Source: Bacteroidota bacterium | Lineage (GTDB): Bacteria; Bacteroidota; Bacteroidia; Flavobacteriales_D; Crocinitomicaceae | Direction of reading: 5' to 3' | DNA length: 64,000 bases | NCBI GenBank assembly: GCA_016866255.1 | Contig: VGMY01000010.1 | Span: 20,227 to 84,226 of the forward strand | Shown here: positions 47,939 to 60,200 of the stretch, piece by piece | Layout: every line of letters starts with the position of its first letter | Numbering within the stretch: position 1 is the first letter of the stretch | Position numbers and translations under genes: made by a program | The notes under the pieces: generated by a model | What the model was told of the DNA's origin: nothing | What the model saw: the letters and a program-made list of their open reading frames with translations, nothing else | Databases searched by the model: none

Positions 47939-49695
47939 TCAAATTGAATTTTTCGGGTTCTGTTGTTTGTCCTCCCACGACAAATGAGGGTGTCAACAGT
48001 GTTCGGTTTTCCACTCACCGTTCGCGAGAATAGTAGGCAATGGTTTTTCTGTTGCAGGGCAAATTGATCGAATATTAAAGAATCTCCCTCGTTCACATAG
48101 ATGGTATCCAGACGTTTGAAGGGGTATACTTTACCGTAATTGTGGCAGAGAAAATGGGTTGTTTTACAGGAACTGTTTTGGGGTATGATGATGGTGGCGT
48201 GGCTTCCTCGTTTGTAGATAGCAAAGGAAGTTTTTCCGCTCAGCAGATGCAAGTGGTGCTCTGTTTGTCGTCGATACCGGCCTACGGTAATCAAAAGAAT
48301 CATAAGCGAAATAGGAACGACTCGCATTTTATTAAAAAATTTTGAGCTCAATAAAACGACTATTGACAATGCAAGTAGAAGACTCATGAGAGGGGTTAGT
48401 TCATATCCCTCGGCTTTTGCCCCGGGAATACTGGCTACCGTTTCCAAAAACTGACACAAGGTTTTTAATGAAATTTGAAAAGGAACGGCGATCATGTGGC
48501 TTAGGTAAGGAATGGAACAAACGAATAGGTAGAGGAATCCCAGGTACATAACAACGGAGGAAAGGAAAGCCAAACCAATACTTGCAAGCAGAAAATAATT
48601 CGGAAATGAATGGAAATAATAAAGCGTAAGGGGCAGGGTGAGTGCTTGAGCGGCTATTGAAATGCACAAATTAGACCATAAAAAACGGAGGATTTTACGA
48701 TTGGGGTTAATGAGTGTTTCCAGGGGTTTTTGAAAATTATAAATACCAAATACGGCGAGAAAAGATAATTGAAAACCGATGTCGAATAAACACGGAGGAT
48801 CAAAAACTAACATAAGGAATGCGCACAGAAGTAAGGAATGGTTGTTATTATTTTTTTCACCGAACAGTTGCGCCATTTGGAGGAGGCTAAACATCAGCAC
48901 GGATCGCACAACGCTTGGCGAAAGACCCGTTAATACGGCAAAATACCCAAGGAGGCCGATGCATAGGAGCTGGGTTAGATTTCTTTTTACAATCCGATGA
49001 AACAAACTAAAAAAAAGTACTAAAACTTGAGCAAGTAAGGATACGTGCATTCCAGAAACCGCAAGTAAATGGATTGCACCTGTGGCAGAAAAGGTCGCTT
49101 TACCTGTTGCGTTAACGGCTGATGCGTCTCCTAGCAAAAGAGCCTTGGCTAAGCCCGATTCGCGAACGGTTAATTGCTTGTCAAAAATTGCGCTTAATTT
49201 CTCACGAAAATGTTCTACGTTATTTCTCCAAGTTGGGTAGTTCCCGAGGATTAAAAGATGATGTGTCAAAAGGCATTGTTGGTGTATTCCTTTGGCTCGG
49301 TAATAATTTACTGCATTAAAAGCACCCGGATTTTCATCCGAAACAATTGGAGTGACCCTACCGTAGCCTACAATCATGTCGCCTGTTCGAAGCCTTTTCG
49401 TCAGGTTGAATGCGGTGCAAACTACCTTTTCATCGCTTGGAATTAATCCAGCGCGAATTCTGTTGAATTGATGCGCATAAAATTGGATCACTTTACCCTT
49501 CTTTTTGATGCAATAAATTTTCAGATACATTACTTTTTTACCGGGTTCCACATGAGGCGTGGTACGGGATGAATTACCTAAAAGAGCAAACGAAATAGCG
49601 AGAAGAACGCAATACGATGCTGTATTTCGGATCAAAAAGAGGAGAATAACCAGCGCTAGGGTGATGAAAAAATTTTGGATACCATCCAGCTCCAC
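47935..49695 (-). CDS. ComEC/Rec2 family competence protein
   Basis: Multi-TM; LLLGDASAVNATGKATFSATGAIHLLAVSGMHVSLLAQVL, GLSPSVVRSVLMFSLLQMAQLF. Start uncertain; frame is open upstream without an ATG. Confidence 0.88.
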   Translation of the reverse strand: MELDGIQNFFITLALVILLFLIRNTASYCVLLAISFALLGNSSRTTPHVEPGKKVMYLKIYCIKKKGKVIQFYAHQFNRIRAGLIPSDEKVVCTAFNLTKRLRTGDMIVGYGRVTPIVSDENPGAFNAVNYYRAKGIHQQCLLTHHLLILGNYPTWRNNVEHFREKLSAIFDKQLTVRESGLAKALLLGDASAVNATGKATFSATGAIHLLAVSGMHVSLLAQVLVLFFSLFHRIVKRNLTQLLCIGLLGYFAVLTGLSPSVVRSVLMFSLLQMAQLFGEKNNNNHSLLLCAFLMLVFDPPCLFDIGFQLSFLAVFGIYNFQKPLETLINPNRKILRFLWSNLCISIAAQALTLPLTLYYFHSFPNYFLLASIGLAFLSSVVMYLGFLYLFVCSIPYLSHMIAVPFQISLKTLCQFLETVASIPGAKAEGYELTPLMSLLLALSIVVLLSSKFFNKMRVVPISLMILLITVGRYRRQTEHHLHLLSGKTSFAIYKRGSHATIIIPQNSSCKTTHFLCHNYGKVYPFKRLDTIYVNEGDSLIFDQFALQQKNHCLLFSRTVSGKPNTVDTLICRGRTNNRTRKIQFD

Positions 49696-49797
49696 GGATA
49701 AGCAGGTAAAGCCAAATACATAGGTAAATAGAGAAAGGCCCAGCAGCAGCTCGGGTCCGATGGTTAGAGGAAAATTAAGATGCTTCAGAAACGCGTA

Positions 49798-51672
49798 TTA
49801 AACGTAAAATTTTCCGTCGATAAGCTGTATTTTCTGTGATAATTGTAAATCTCTCAAGATGCGTTTGAGTTGTTCCTTAGGTAAAGGTATTCTTTCCAAC
49901 AGTTCAAGATAGGAGAGGGGCAATTGAAGGGCATTCAAAATGAAAGGCTCTATTTCCTCGATTCGTATCGACTGGTAGGTGCAGCGATCGCAGGTGCCAC
50001 AGGCATCGGAGGTTTGTCCGAAATAGGTTAATATGTCCAAAACCCTGCAGTTTTCGGAGGATAAATATGCAAGAACGGCTCGAAGTTTTTTATTGGCGAC
50101 TTCCTTTCTAAGTTGCAGCGCTTCATAGCGCAATTGAAGGTGTTCGTCCGGTCGTCGTTCTTTCAGCAATTGTATCTTCGGATATTGACTAAATGGCGTG
50201 TACCTGATTACCCCGTGACTTTGCAGAAATTCCAAAATCTCCTTGATGCGTTCTGTGTTGGATTTTAGCAGATCTGCCAAGTTTTGGATATGAATCGCAA
50301 CAGGCCTTTCTTCATCTAAGCCAATTTTTCTTTCAATAACCTGAATTAATGGATAAGTTTCGGGGTATTTAACCTGAAATGCGTATAATTCGACGCCGTT
50401 TATTAAAAATTGAACATTTGCGGGATGACTAGTGCGCTCATCAAAAATGATTTCATCGCTCAACTCTAAAATTTTCATGATCTGATATATTTCTAAATAC
50501 GAAATGCCCTGATTTGAGGCAAAATCATGCAGGTTGATCGAATAGACTTCATTTTTTCCCGAACCAAGAGCGACATTCAATTCCGAGAGCAATGCCAAGA
50601 AACACTTTTTAACGAGACCAAGATCTGGAAAACGAAGTGAGAACTGGTTCTGGAATTCTTCGTGTTCCTTCCCGTCAACAAAGGCAATCGCTCGAGCTAA
50701 TTCCCCGTCTCTGCCAGCTCTTCCTGATTCCTGAACGTAGGCCTCTAAATTATCCGGAAAATCGTAATGTAACACGTAACGAACATTAGGCTTATCAATG
50801 CCCATTCCAAATGCATTGGTCGCGATCATAACACCAACATTTCCTTGTATCCATAAGCTTAAAGCATTGCTGCGCTCTTCAGAGGTCATTCCTCCATGGT
50901 ATATCGCTGCCGGAATTTTATTCGCATAAAATACCTTAGCCAATTCCTTTACTGCTTTTCGCGTTGCACAGTAAATGATTCCGCACAGATTTGACTTTCC
51001 GTTGCAATAAGCTAAAATACTTGCCAATTTATTAGGAGTTTGAATTACTTCATACGTTAAGTTTGGTCTGTAAAACGAACTTGTGTGAATGGCAGGGAAT
51101 CTAAGTAATAACTGTTCTGCAATATCCAAGACTACCTCCTGAGTCGCTGTAGCGGTCAAGGCCATTATGGGAATTTCGGGACGGGTTTCCCGTAGAAGTT
51201 TAATGTTGCGATAAGATGGTCGAAAATCATGGCCCCATTCAGAGATACAATGGGCCTCATCGACAACGAGCAATCCTAGCGACATGTGTTTAAATTTTTC
51301 GAGAAAAAAGGGCGATTGAATGCGCTCAGGGGAAACATAAAGAAAATCGTAGGCTCCTAAACAAGCATTATTTATTAGGCGTTCAATATCCGATGAATAT
51401 AAGGAACTGGTTATGGCTACAGCTCGAATGTTCCTCGATTTGAGGTTTCGAACCTGATCTTCCATTAAAGCAATTAATGGAGAAATAACCAGGGTTAACT
51501 GACCTGTGGCTAATCCCGGGACCTGAAAACAAATGGATTTCCCACCACCAGTAGGTAGTAGGGCTAAGACATCTTTACCAAGAACGGCATCTTCAACGAT
51601 TGGTTTTTGCGTTGATCTAAAGTCATCAAAGCCCCAAAATTTTTTTAAAATTTCGTCCGGGGTTTTTACCAT
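49798..51672 (-). CDS. recQ: RecQ-family ATP-dependent DNA helicase
   Basis: LLPTGGGKSICFQVPGL, VDEAHCISEWGHDFRPSYR, ATNAFGMGIDKPNVRYVLHYDFPDNLEAYVQESGRAGRDG. Confidence 0.94.
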   Translation of the reverse strand: MVKTPDEILKKFWGFDDFRSTQKPIVEDAVLGKDVLALLPTGGGKSICFQVPGLATGQLTLVISPLIALMEDQVRNLKSRNIRAVAITSSLYSSDIERLINNACLGAYDFLYVSPERIQSPFFLEKFKHMSLGLLVVDEAHCISEWGHDFRPSYRNIKLLRETRPEIPIMALTATATQEVVLDIAEQLLLRFPAIHTSSFYRPNLTYEVIQTPNKLASILAYCNGKSNLCGIIYCATRKAVKELAKVFYANKIPAAIYHGGMTSEERSNALSLWIQGNVGVMIATNAFGMGIDKPNVRYVLHYDFPDNLEAYVQESGRAGRDGELARAIAFVDGKEHEEFQNQFSLRFPDLGLVKKCFLALLSELNVALGSGKNEVYSINLHDFASNQGISYLEIYQIMKILELSDEIIFDERTSHPANVQFLINGVELYAFQVKYPETYPLIQVIERKIGLDEERPVAIHIQNLADLLKSNTERIKEILEFLQSHGVIRYTPFSQYPKIQLLKERRPDEHLQLRYEALQLRKEVANKKLRAVLAYLSSENCRVLDILTYFGQTSDACGTCDRCTYQSIRIEEIEPFILNALQLPLSYLELLERIPLPKEQLKRILRDLQLSQKIQLIDGKFYV

Positions 51673-51772
51673 TTTGATTTTACTAAGTAAATGTACTATT
51701 TAATCGACCTTAACGATAATTTGTTGTCAACATTGTTTATTCGGTGTATATTCGTGGCAATATTCTGAGAAG

Positions 51773-52843
51773 ATGGATTTAACAGAACTTAGATTGAAGG
51801 TTGATAAAGTCACGGATTCCGCAATATCCAAAGTGGACTGGGTCAATTTGCCGTTTGGAAAAGTGTTTACCGATCACATGTTAATGATGGATTTTGTCGA
51901 TGGATGTTGGCAAGAACCACAAATATTACCCTTCCAGAGCATTCCGATGCATCCCGCCATGTCATCCATTCATTATGGTCAAGCCATCTTTGAAGGTCTC
52001 AAAGCTTACCGACACAATACTGAAAAGGTTTCTATTTTTCGTCCGGATATGAATGCGAAGCGTTTCAACGAATCGGCGAAACGCATGTGCATGCCTCAAA
52101 TCCCAGAATCCGCTTTTATCGAAATGGTTCGAAAGATCGTGGAGATCGACCAGGCCTGGGTTTCCGAAATTAAAGGATATTCTCTGTACATACGCCCGTT
52201 TATGTTCGCTACGGACCACTGGGTAGGAATCAAGCCTTCCGAAACGTATAAGTTCATGATTCTGCTATCACCGGTTGCCAGTTATTATTCGGAGTTAGTT
52301 CGCGTGAAAATTGAACCCTATTTTACCCGTGCTGCAAAAGGCGGAGTGGGTAGAGCCAAAGCAGCAGGAAATTATGGCGCCAGTCTATATCCGGCCAAAT
52401 TTGCACAAGACCAAGGCTATCATCAATTGGTTTGGACCGATGCCAGCGAACATAAATACATCGAAGAATCGGGAACAATGAATATTCTTTTTATCATTGA
52501 CGATGTAATTATTACCCCGACGGAGGATGAGGATACCATACTCAGAGGTGTTACAAAAAGATCGATTCTTGATCTTGCGAGGTATTGGGGCATTCAGGTA
52601 GAGGAACGTAAAATTTCGGTCGAAGAGGTAATCAATGCTGCGAAAAATGGACGGTTACAAGACGCTTTCGGAGCGGGAACAGCGGCTACCTTAGCACAGA
52701 TAGCCCTGATTGGCTACGAAGGTACGGATTACCATTTACCTCCAGTGGAAACTCGGGAAATTTCCAACAAATTGAAATCCTATCTTTCACTCCTGAAAAT
52801 AGGGCAATCGGAAGACATTTTCGGATGGAATTTTCCCGTTTAG
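51773..52843 (+). CDS. ilvE: Branched-chain-amino-acid aminotransferase
   Basis: SIHYGQAIFEGLKAYRH, KAAGNYGASLYPAKFAQDQGYHQLVWTD, EESGTMNILFIIDD, AFGAGTAATLAQI. Confidence 0.94.
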   Translation: MDLTELRLKVDKVTDSAISKVDWVNLPFGKVFTDHMLMMDFVDGCWQEPQILPFQSIPMHPAMSSIHYGQAIFEGLKAYRHNTEKVSIFRPDMNAKRFNESAKRMCMPQIPESAFIEMVRKIVEIDQAWVSEIKGYSLYIRPFMFATDHWVGIKPSETYKFMILLSPVASYYSELVRVKIEPYFTRAAKGGVGRAKAAGNYGASLYPAKFAQDQGYHQLVWTDASEHKYIEESGTMNILFIIDDVIITPTEDEDTILRGVTKRSILDLARYWGIQVEERKISVEEVINAAKNGRLQDAFGAGTAATLAQIALIGYEGTDYHLPPVETREISNKLKSYLSLLKIGQSEDIFGWNFPV

Positions 52844-52850
52844 TCGACCA

Positions 52851-54203
52851 ATGGGTGATGCTTGCCTTGGTTTTCGAGGAATCTTCCGGTGCTTTCTAAT
52901 CCTCGCTTCTTCCGTCTGCTATTGCGGTTTACATGCTCAAGTTCTCAAGGTGTACTGCCTGGATTACAAAACCCTTGAGCCTGTTTCGAATGTTACCATT
53001 TATTTTCAAAACGGTGATTCCATAATGGTTTTTCATTCAGACAGAAATGGGAGCGTTTCAGGGTTACTGAACTTTGAGTCGGGGACCAATGAACTATCGA
53101 TATCAGCCCAACATCCCATGTATGAGCCGCAGAATTATCGAAAAATTTTTCTGCAAAGACCTCAGAATTTTACAGAGATTAAAATATTGTTAAAGTCCAT
53201 CAAGCAGAAAAACATCGATCCGATCGTTGTTAAAGCACCCGGAATTCCGGACACAGTGTTCAATTCTACCGAATTTCATGTTTCCGATTTTGAAATAAGC
53301 GAGAAAGGTGATTATGTGCTCTTGGTCTATCCGAAGCGCAATGGACAACGCAATTCCATTTTGTTATGCGATGCCTTTACGATTAAAGACACAATTTCTT
53401 TAAATGGAATCGGAATCGAAATGACCCGGGATTATCGCAACAACATCCACGTAGTATGCCAAGAATCTATTTTTCGCGTAGATTATCAGGGCGATTCCTT
53501 GAAGTTATGGGCCATCCCGAAAAACTATTTCCTCGATTATTTAATGCCCATTATTGACTCTACTTCGGCAAAGTTTTTCTTTTCAAATTTTAACAACGAT
53601 TACCCCGCTTTCGATTATTTCGCATGGGATTTAACGGATTCTACCTATCGAAAAATTATTCACATAGAAGACAGTTTGATGATGGAATTATACCGTTCAG
53701 AATTGAAATGGGCAGATGTTCGAACGCGCTTGTGGGCGAAACGGCAAGAAATCGAAACGGGACTCGATGCTGCGATTTGGACCGGAGCCAATTATTTTAC
53801 ACAGTCCATTTACTATCAAGTTCCATATGCTCCCTTGTTTAAGGTAGGGGATAGTATCTATGTGTTCGATTTTCCCTCGGATAAGATGTGGGTTTACAAT
53901 GAATCCGGTGACCCAATTCGTTCAACGGGACTTTACCTCCATTACCATAAAGAACAAAATGGGTGGAAACGTAAAATTCTTCAAGATGCCGCAACAGGAG
54001 CCCTTTACGCAGTATTTGAAAAGGACGGAATAACCTATTTAGGAAGAATTGATGTGATGAATGGACAAATCTTTGCTAAGCACCGAATTCACCACAAATA
54101 CGTTGAAAACATACGCATAAACAGAGGATTCGCCTATTATATCTACCGGCCTTTTGAATCTTTTCAGAAACGATTTCTTTACAAAGAACGTCTATTTAAT
54201 TGA
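52851..54203 (+). CDS. Hypothetical secreted protein with N-terminal carboxypeptidase-regulatory-like domain
   Basis: Signal-like N-terminus, then VLKVYCLDYKTLEPVSNVTIYFQNGDSIMVFHSDRNGSVSGLL; rest of unknown fold, possibly beta-propeller-like. Confidence 0.55.
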   Translation: MGDACLGFRGIFRCFLILASSVCYCGLHAQVLKVYCLDYKTLEPVSNVTIYFQNGDSIMVFHSDRNGSVSGLLNFESGTNELSISAQHPMYEPQNYRKIFLQRPQNFTEIKILLKSIKQKNIDPIVVKAPGIPDTVFNSTEFHVSDFEISEKGDYVLLVYPKRNGQRNSILLCDAFTIKDTISLNGIGIEMTRDYRNNIHVVCQESIFRVDYQGDSLKLWAIPKNYFLDYLMPIIDSTSAKFFFSNFNNDYPAFDYFAWDLTDSTYRKIIHIEDSLMMELYRSELKWADVRTRLWAKRQEIETGLDAAIWTGANYFTQSIYYQVPYAPLFKVGDSIYVFDFPSDKMWVYNESGDPIRSTGLYLHYHKEQNGWKRKILQDAATGALYAVFEKDGITYLGRIDVMNGQIFAKHRIHHKYVENIRINRGFAYYIYRPFESFQKRFLYKERLFN

Positions 54204-57200
54204 TGTCACGTGACCACTTGCGTTCATGGTTCCTTGGTCTTCTACGTTGTAACTTACCTTCCATGTATAAGTACCAAATTGAACAGGTTTTCCTTTATAT
54301 TTTCCATCCCAACCATCGCCTACTTTGTTGCTCTCAAATACGATTTGCCCCCAACGGTTATAGACTTCGAAACGAAAATATTTAACCTGGGTAACATTGC
54401 TAATAATCGGTGTAAATAGATCGTTTAATCCGTCGCCATTCGGCGTAAAGGCATTTGGTACGGTCAGGCGAACAACATCGTTGCTTTCAACGATTCCTGC
54501 TGCAGTATCTGTACAACCGTTAGCGTCGTATACCACAAGAACAACGTTATAAGAATCTACTGTGCTGGAGGGATAGTTATGAATAGGATTATCCTGGGTA
54601 GAACTTCCTCCATCACCAAATTGCCAAATCGAACCAATATAATTTTGGGAGTTATTGATAAACTCAAGTTCTCCCGTAACAAAGTCGATTCCCGGAGTAC
54701 TTGTCGTGAATGCTGCTGAAGGGCCAGGAACAACACATACCGCATCGTTAATTGTGGTGTCGGATGTACATCCGTTGGAACCGTTAATAAGCAGCGTTAC
54801 ATCCACACACCCTAAACTGCTTAAGTTAAGGGTGAATTGGTTGCTTGAGTAGGTGTCTCCGTTGGAGAAAGTCCATAAAACGGAACTGAAAGTTCCGATG
54901 CTCGAATTGGTGAAAGTTACGGAAGATGGCAAACAAACGACATTGTCACTAACGGTAAAAGAAGCGATAAGGGCTTGAGGTGCAGTTAGCACATCATTTG
55001 CTACAGCCGTACATCCATTTGCATCCGTAATGGTTACAGCATAAGTTCCCGGCCCTAAGAGACTGGCAACATTTCCAGTTTGACCAGTCGGTGACCATAA
55101 ATAACTATAGGGAGCTGTTCCGCCGAATGCATTTGCAGTTAACTGTCCATCGTTAATTCCGAAACAATTGATAGGAATTTGTGATATGGTTCCTGTCAAT
55201 GATGCAGCGGGTTGTGTAACAACAATTTGCGCGGCAGCAACGCAATTGTTGGCATCGGTGATTGCGACGATGTAGGTTCCAGGGGGGATGTTATTGAGAT
55301 CTTGGGTGTTTTGTCCGCTCGTCCAAAAATAGGTAAATGGTCCTGTCCCTCCGGAGGGGGTAACGTCGATGGAACCATCCGATAAACCAAAACAACTAAT
55401 ATTGTTAACGGTATAACTCACGGATAAGGGCAGCGCTGGTTGGGTGATGTTTACGCTAATTACTGCATTACATCCGTTGGCGTCGGTTACTGTAACGTTA
55501 TAGGTTCCGGCAATTAGGTTGTTAATGTCTTGGGTGGTTGCTCCGTTCGACCATTGATAGCTGTATGGCGCTGTGCCGCCACTAACAGTAAGGTTAATGG
55601 AAGCAGAATTGTTACCAAAACAAAGAACGTTGACATGGGTTTCCTGAAGCAGGAGCGGTGCCGCAGGTTGGGTAACTGTAACGCTGCCGTTTACGGTACA
55701 ACCCACATTATCCGTTACTGTAACCGTGTAAGTTCCAGCGATTAAATTATTGAGTGATTGGGTTATTTGACCATTGCTCCACAAATACGTGTAAGGAGCC
55801 TGTCCTCCTGCAGGATTAGCAATGATACTACCTGTCGCAAATCCGTTACAATTGATATTTATTTGTGTTAAACTAAGACTTAAGACAGGAGGTTGATTTA
55901 TCGTGATGGTAACGCTTGTTTGACAACCGTTGGCATCAACGAGGGGGTAGGTGTAGGTGCCCGCAGGTACGTTGAAAGAACCAGTTCCGTTATAAGGTGC
56001 CGTTCCTCCAATACCTGAAATCGTAACAGTTCCGGTTCCACCGTTACAACCGATTGGAGTGGTAATCGTCGCAATTGCTTGGAGTATGGCCGGTTGATTA
56101 ACGGTAATGGTCGTATTAGAGGTACATCCATTAGCATCCGAAACCGTGTAGGTATAGGTACCGGCACTAACCGTGAAGTTACCTATTCCCCCGTAACTGG
56201 GCGTTCCACCCGTGGCAGTAATATCAATCACGGCGTTTCCACCGTTGCACAGGACGGAAGAAACAATCGTTGAATTGGCGACCAATAGAGTCGGTTGTGC
56301 AATAAATATCGAGACGGTATCCAGACAGCCGTAATTGTCCGTTACGTTTAAAGTATTCCAACCAGAAGGTACGGTAATAGTTCCTGTCCCGTTGTAAATC
56401 GGCGTTCCACCCGTTGCGCTTACATTTACCGTAGCAGTTCCACCGAAGCATTGCACATTGGAAGTTTGAACCACACTAGCAGCCAATTGAGGAGGTTGAG
56501 TCACTGTAATTGTGGCAGAATCTAGGCATCCATTAGCGTCTGTTACATAGTACGTTAAAGTTCCGGCGGCTTGTTGGAAGGATCCGGTTCCGTTATACGG
56601 AGCAGTTCCTCCCGAGGCACTTACATTAACTGTTGCTGTCCCTCCAAAACAGAAGACGGGATTCGATAAAATCGAGGTGGCTTGAAGTTGATTGGGCTGA
56701 GTTATGGTTGCCTGATTTGTTGTTTGACACCCATTAGAATCGGTCACAACTACGCTGTAATTTCCTGGAGATAAGTTGTTTACAGTTGCGCTGGTAGCCC
56801 CATTTGACCACAAATATTGGTAAGCTGGTGTTCCACCACTAGGTGTTATGCTAATTATTCCATTTCCAGCGTTTAAACATGTAACATTTTGCACCGTTAT
56901 CACGGAACTCAAAAGATTCGGCTGGCTTATAAACAAGTTGATCGTATTAGAGCATCCATTGGCATCCGAGACCGTAAATGACTGGTTACCAGCATTGACA
57001 TTGAAAGTCCCGATGCCTGAATACGGGGAAATTCCTCCGGACGCTACAATACTTACTTGCGCCTGCCCCCCAAAACAGGGCACGGGTGAAATTATAGTGG
57101 CTGCAGTTATCAGTTGCGTTGGTTGAGTTACGGTGATGTTAGCTGTATCCGAGCAGCCGTTAGCATCTGTTACAACGTAAGCATAAGTTCCTGATGTAGG

Positions 57201-60200
57201 GAAGAAATTCCCTGTACCGTTGTAGGGATTCGTTCCTCCTGTTGCAGAAACGCTGACTGTGGCATTCCCGTTAAAACAAACGACTGGAGAAAGCACCGCT
57301 GCACTGGCAACAAGCGCATTGGGTTGCGTGATGACGAACGAATTAATATTTTGACAACCGTTAAAATCAGTCACAGTAACGTTATAATTTCCAGGGGATA
57401 AATTACTAATACTATTGCTGGTGGATCCATTCGACCAAAGAGTCGATATTGGTGCGGTGCCTCCCGAATTTACTACAGCCGCGCTCCCGTTATTAGCTCC
57501 AAAACAAGTGATGTTGGTAGAGGATAAAACCGTAACAAGTTGAGCAGGTTGAGGCACATTAATGCCCACCGAGGTGTTACAACCGTTTACGTCTGAAACT
57601 AAATAAGTATAATTACCTGCAATTACGGAGAAGGTACCAATTCCTGAATAGGGCTGTGTTCCTCCAGTTGCGGCAACCTGTACTATTGCCGTACCTCCGT
57701 TGCACAAAATAGAGTTGAGGATTGTCGCCGTTGCATTGAGCACTGCTGGCTGGGTGACTGTTATCGTCGTGGTTGCTGTGCAGCCATTTACATCAATAAT
57801 TGTGTAGGTATAGTTTCCAGCTGTAACATTAAATACTCCAGTGCCTGTGTAGGGGCCTGTGCCTCCTGTACCGGTAACAACTACTGTTGCTTGTCCACCG
57901 TTGCAAGGAATCGGATTAGTGATGGTTGCTGTAGCAATAAATGGAGCAGGTTGAGGTACGGTAATTGTGGTAGAGCCTGAACAACCGTTTTGATCCGTGA
58001 GGGTGTAGGTGTAGGTTCCAGCCAATTCAAAAAAGGTTCCATTTCCTGAATATCCAGGAGTGCCACCTGATCCATTAACCAAAACGATGGCTTGTCCACC
58101 GAAGCAAGCAATGGGTAAAATGATATTAGCCGTCGAAACTAAAAGCGCTGGTTGTGTAATGGTGGTGTTAAAATTGAATATACACCCGTTATTGTCCGTT
58201 ACTTGCAATGAGTAGGTTCCAGCAGGTTGAGCAGAAATAACATTGGTAGTTGATCCTGTTGACCACAGGTAGGTGTAACCCGGAGTTCCTCCGGTAACTG
58301 TTGCGGTTGAGGCACCGTTGGTAAAACCAAAACAAGTTACATTGGAATTATTAAAAGTAGCCGTTACAGCGCTTGGTTGGGTAATATTGATGGTTGAAGT
58401 GGCAGTACATCCGTTGGCATCTTGTATGGTGTAGGTGTTATTTCCAGAGAAAGAATTGAAACTTCCTGTTCCGGTGTAGGAAGGCGTCCCGCCATTCCCA
58501 GTAACAGCAATTAGAGCTTGTCCTCCAAAACAAAGTATCGGGCTCACTTGACTTGCCGAAGCAACAAGTTGTGTTGGCTGGGTAATTAGGATTGACGAGG
58601 TTGAGGTACAACCATTGGCATCCGAGACCGTAAAGAAAGTATTCCCCGCCACAACACTGAAGGTTCCTGTTCCTGAGTAGGGAGCGGTTCCTCCATTCGC
58701 AGCAACAAAAACATTCGCTGTACCCCCAAAGCATAGTACATTGCTTGTTTGCGTTGATGAACTGGTCAGCAAGGTTGGTTGGGTGATAACTACATTCGAT
58801 ACACTTTGGCATCCATTCGCATCCGTTACTGTTACGGAATAAGTTCCAGGGGTAAGGTTAGATGCCGTTGCCGTAGTATTTCCACCGCTCCATAAGTAAC
58901 TGTATGCCGCTGTTCCTCCTGATGCAGTTACGGTTGCCGCTCCATTATTGAGTCCGAAACATGACACATTTTGGCTAGTAATGCTCGAGGCGAGTATGGA
59001 TGGTTGCGCAACGTTAATCGTAACGGAGGCTGAACATCCGTTCAAATCGGTCACAGTGTAGCTCTGGAGGCCAGCAACTGTTGTAAAGTTTCCTGTTCCA
59101 TTATATCCGGGAGTACCACCAATGGCACCTACCGTGACGGTACCGGATCCTCCAAAACAAGGGATTGCTGTTGTAACATTCGCTGTTGGGGTTAGAGCAC
59201 TTGGTTGGTTTATAGTTAAAGCAGTTGTATTCGTACATCCATTGGCATCGGTAACCGTGTAAGAATAGGTTCCAACAGGGACACTGAATGACCCAATACC
59301 CGAATAATTGGGAGTTCCACCGGAGGCTGTAACAATTATATTTCCGTTGCCCCCGAAACAAGGGATCGGTGAAGCTATGGCAGCAGAGGCAATAACTTGG
59401 GTTGGTTGAGGAACATTAATGGAAGTGCTCGCGGTACATCCATTGGCATCCGTGACGGTATAGCTGTTATTTCCTGTAACAACACTAAATACACCGGTTC
59501 CTGTGTACGGTAAAGTTCCGCCGTTAGCTGAAACGCTTACTTGCCCCGATCCGCCAAAACAGATTATGGGACTTGTTACAGTGCTGTTGGCTGACAATGT
59601 GCCTGGTTGGTTCAGGATAACATTTCCGTTGATTTGGCAACCGTTTGCATCCGTCACAATAACGGAATAACTTCCCGATGATAAACCGACGGCTTGGTTG
59701 GTCGTTGAACCGTTAGTCCATGAATAAGTATAAGGAGCTGTTCCGCCACCGACTATGGCCGTAGCCAATCCATTGTTCGAGCCGTTACATAATGGGTTAT
59801 TTCCGATAATATTTAAGGTGATGGCAGTTGGTTCAGTGATGGTTGTTGTGGTAGATCCAGTGCAGCCATTTGCATCAGTGACCGTGTAGGTATAAGTTCC
59901 GGCAACTACGTTGTTAGTGCCAATTCCACTGTATGGGAGGATACCACCCGAGGCAATAACATCTATTTGCCCTGTGCCGCCGTTACAAAGGATATTTTGA
60001 GTAATTGAGGAATTTGCTACGACAGAGGTAGGTTGAGATATGGTAGCGTTGGCCGAAGAGCTACATCCATTCGCATCAGTGACTATTACAGAGTAATTTC
60101 CCGGACCTAGATTATTAATACTGGCTGTGATCGCTCCACTACTCCATAAATAGGTGAAAGGGGCAGTACCACCAGTTTGCGAAACGGTGGCTGAGCCATT

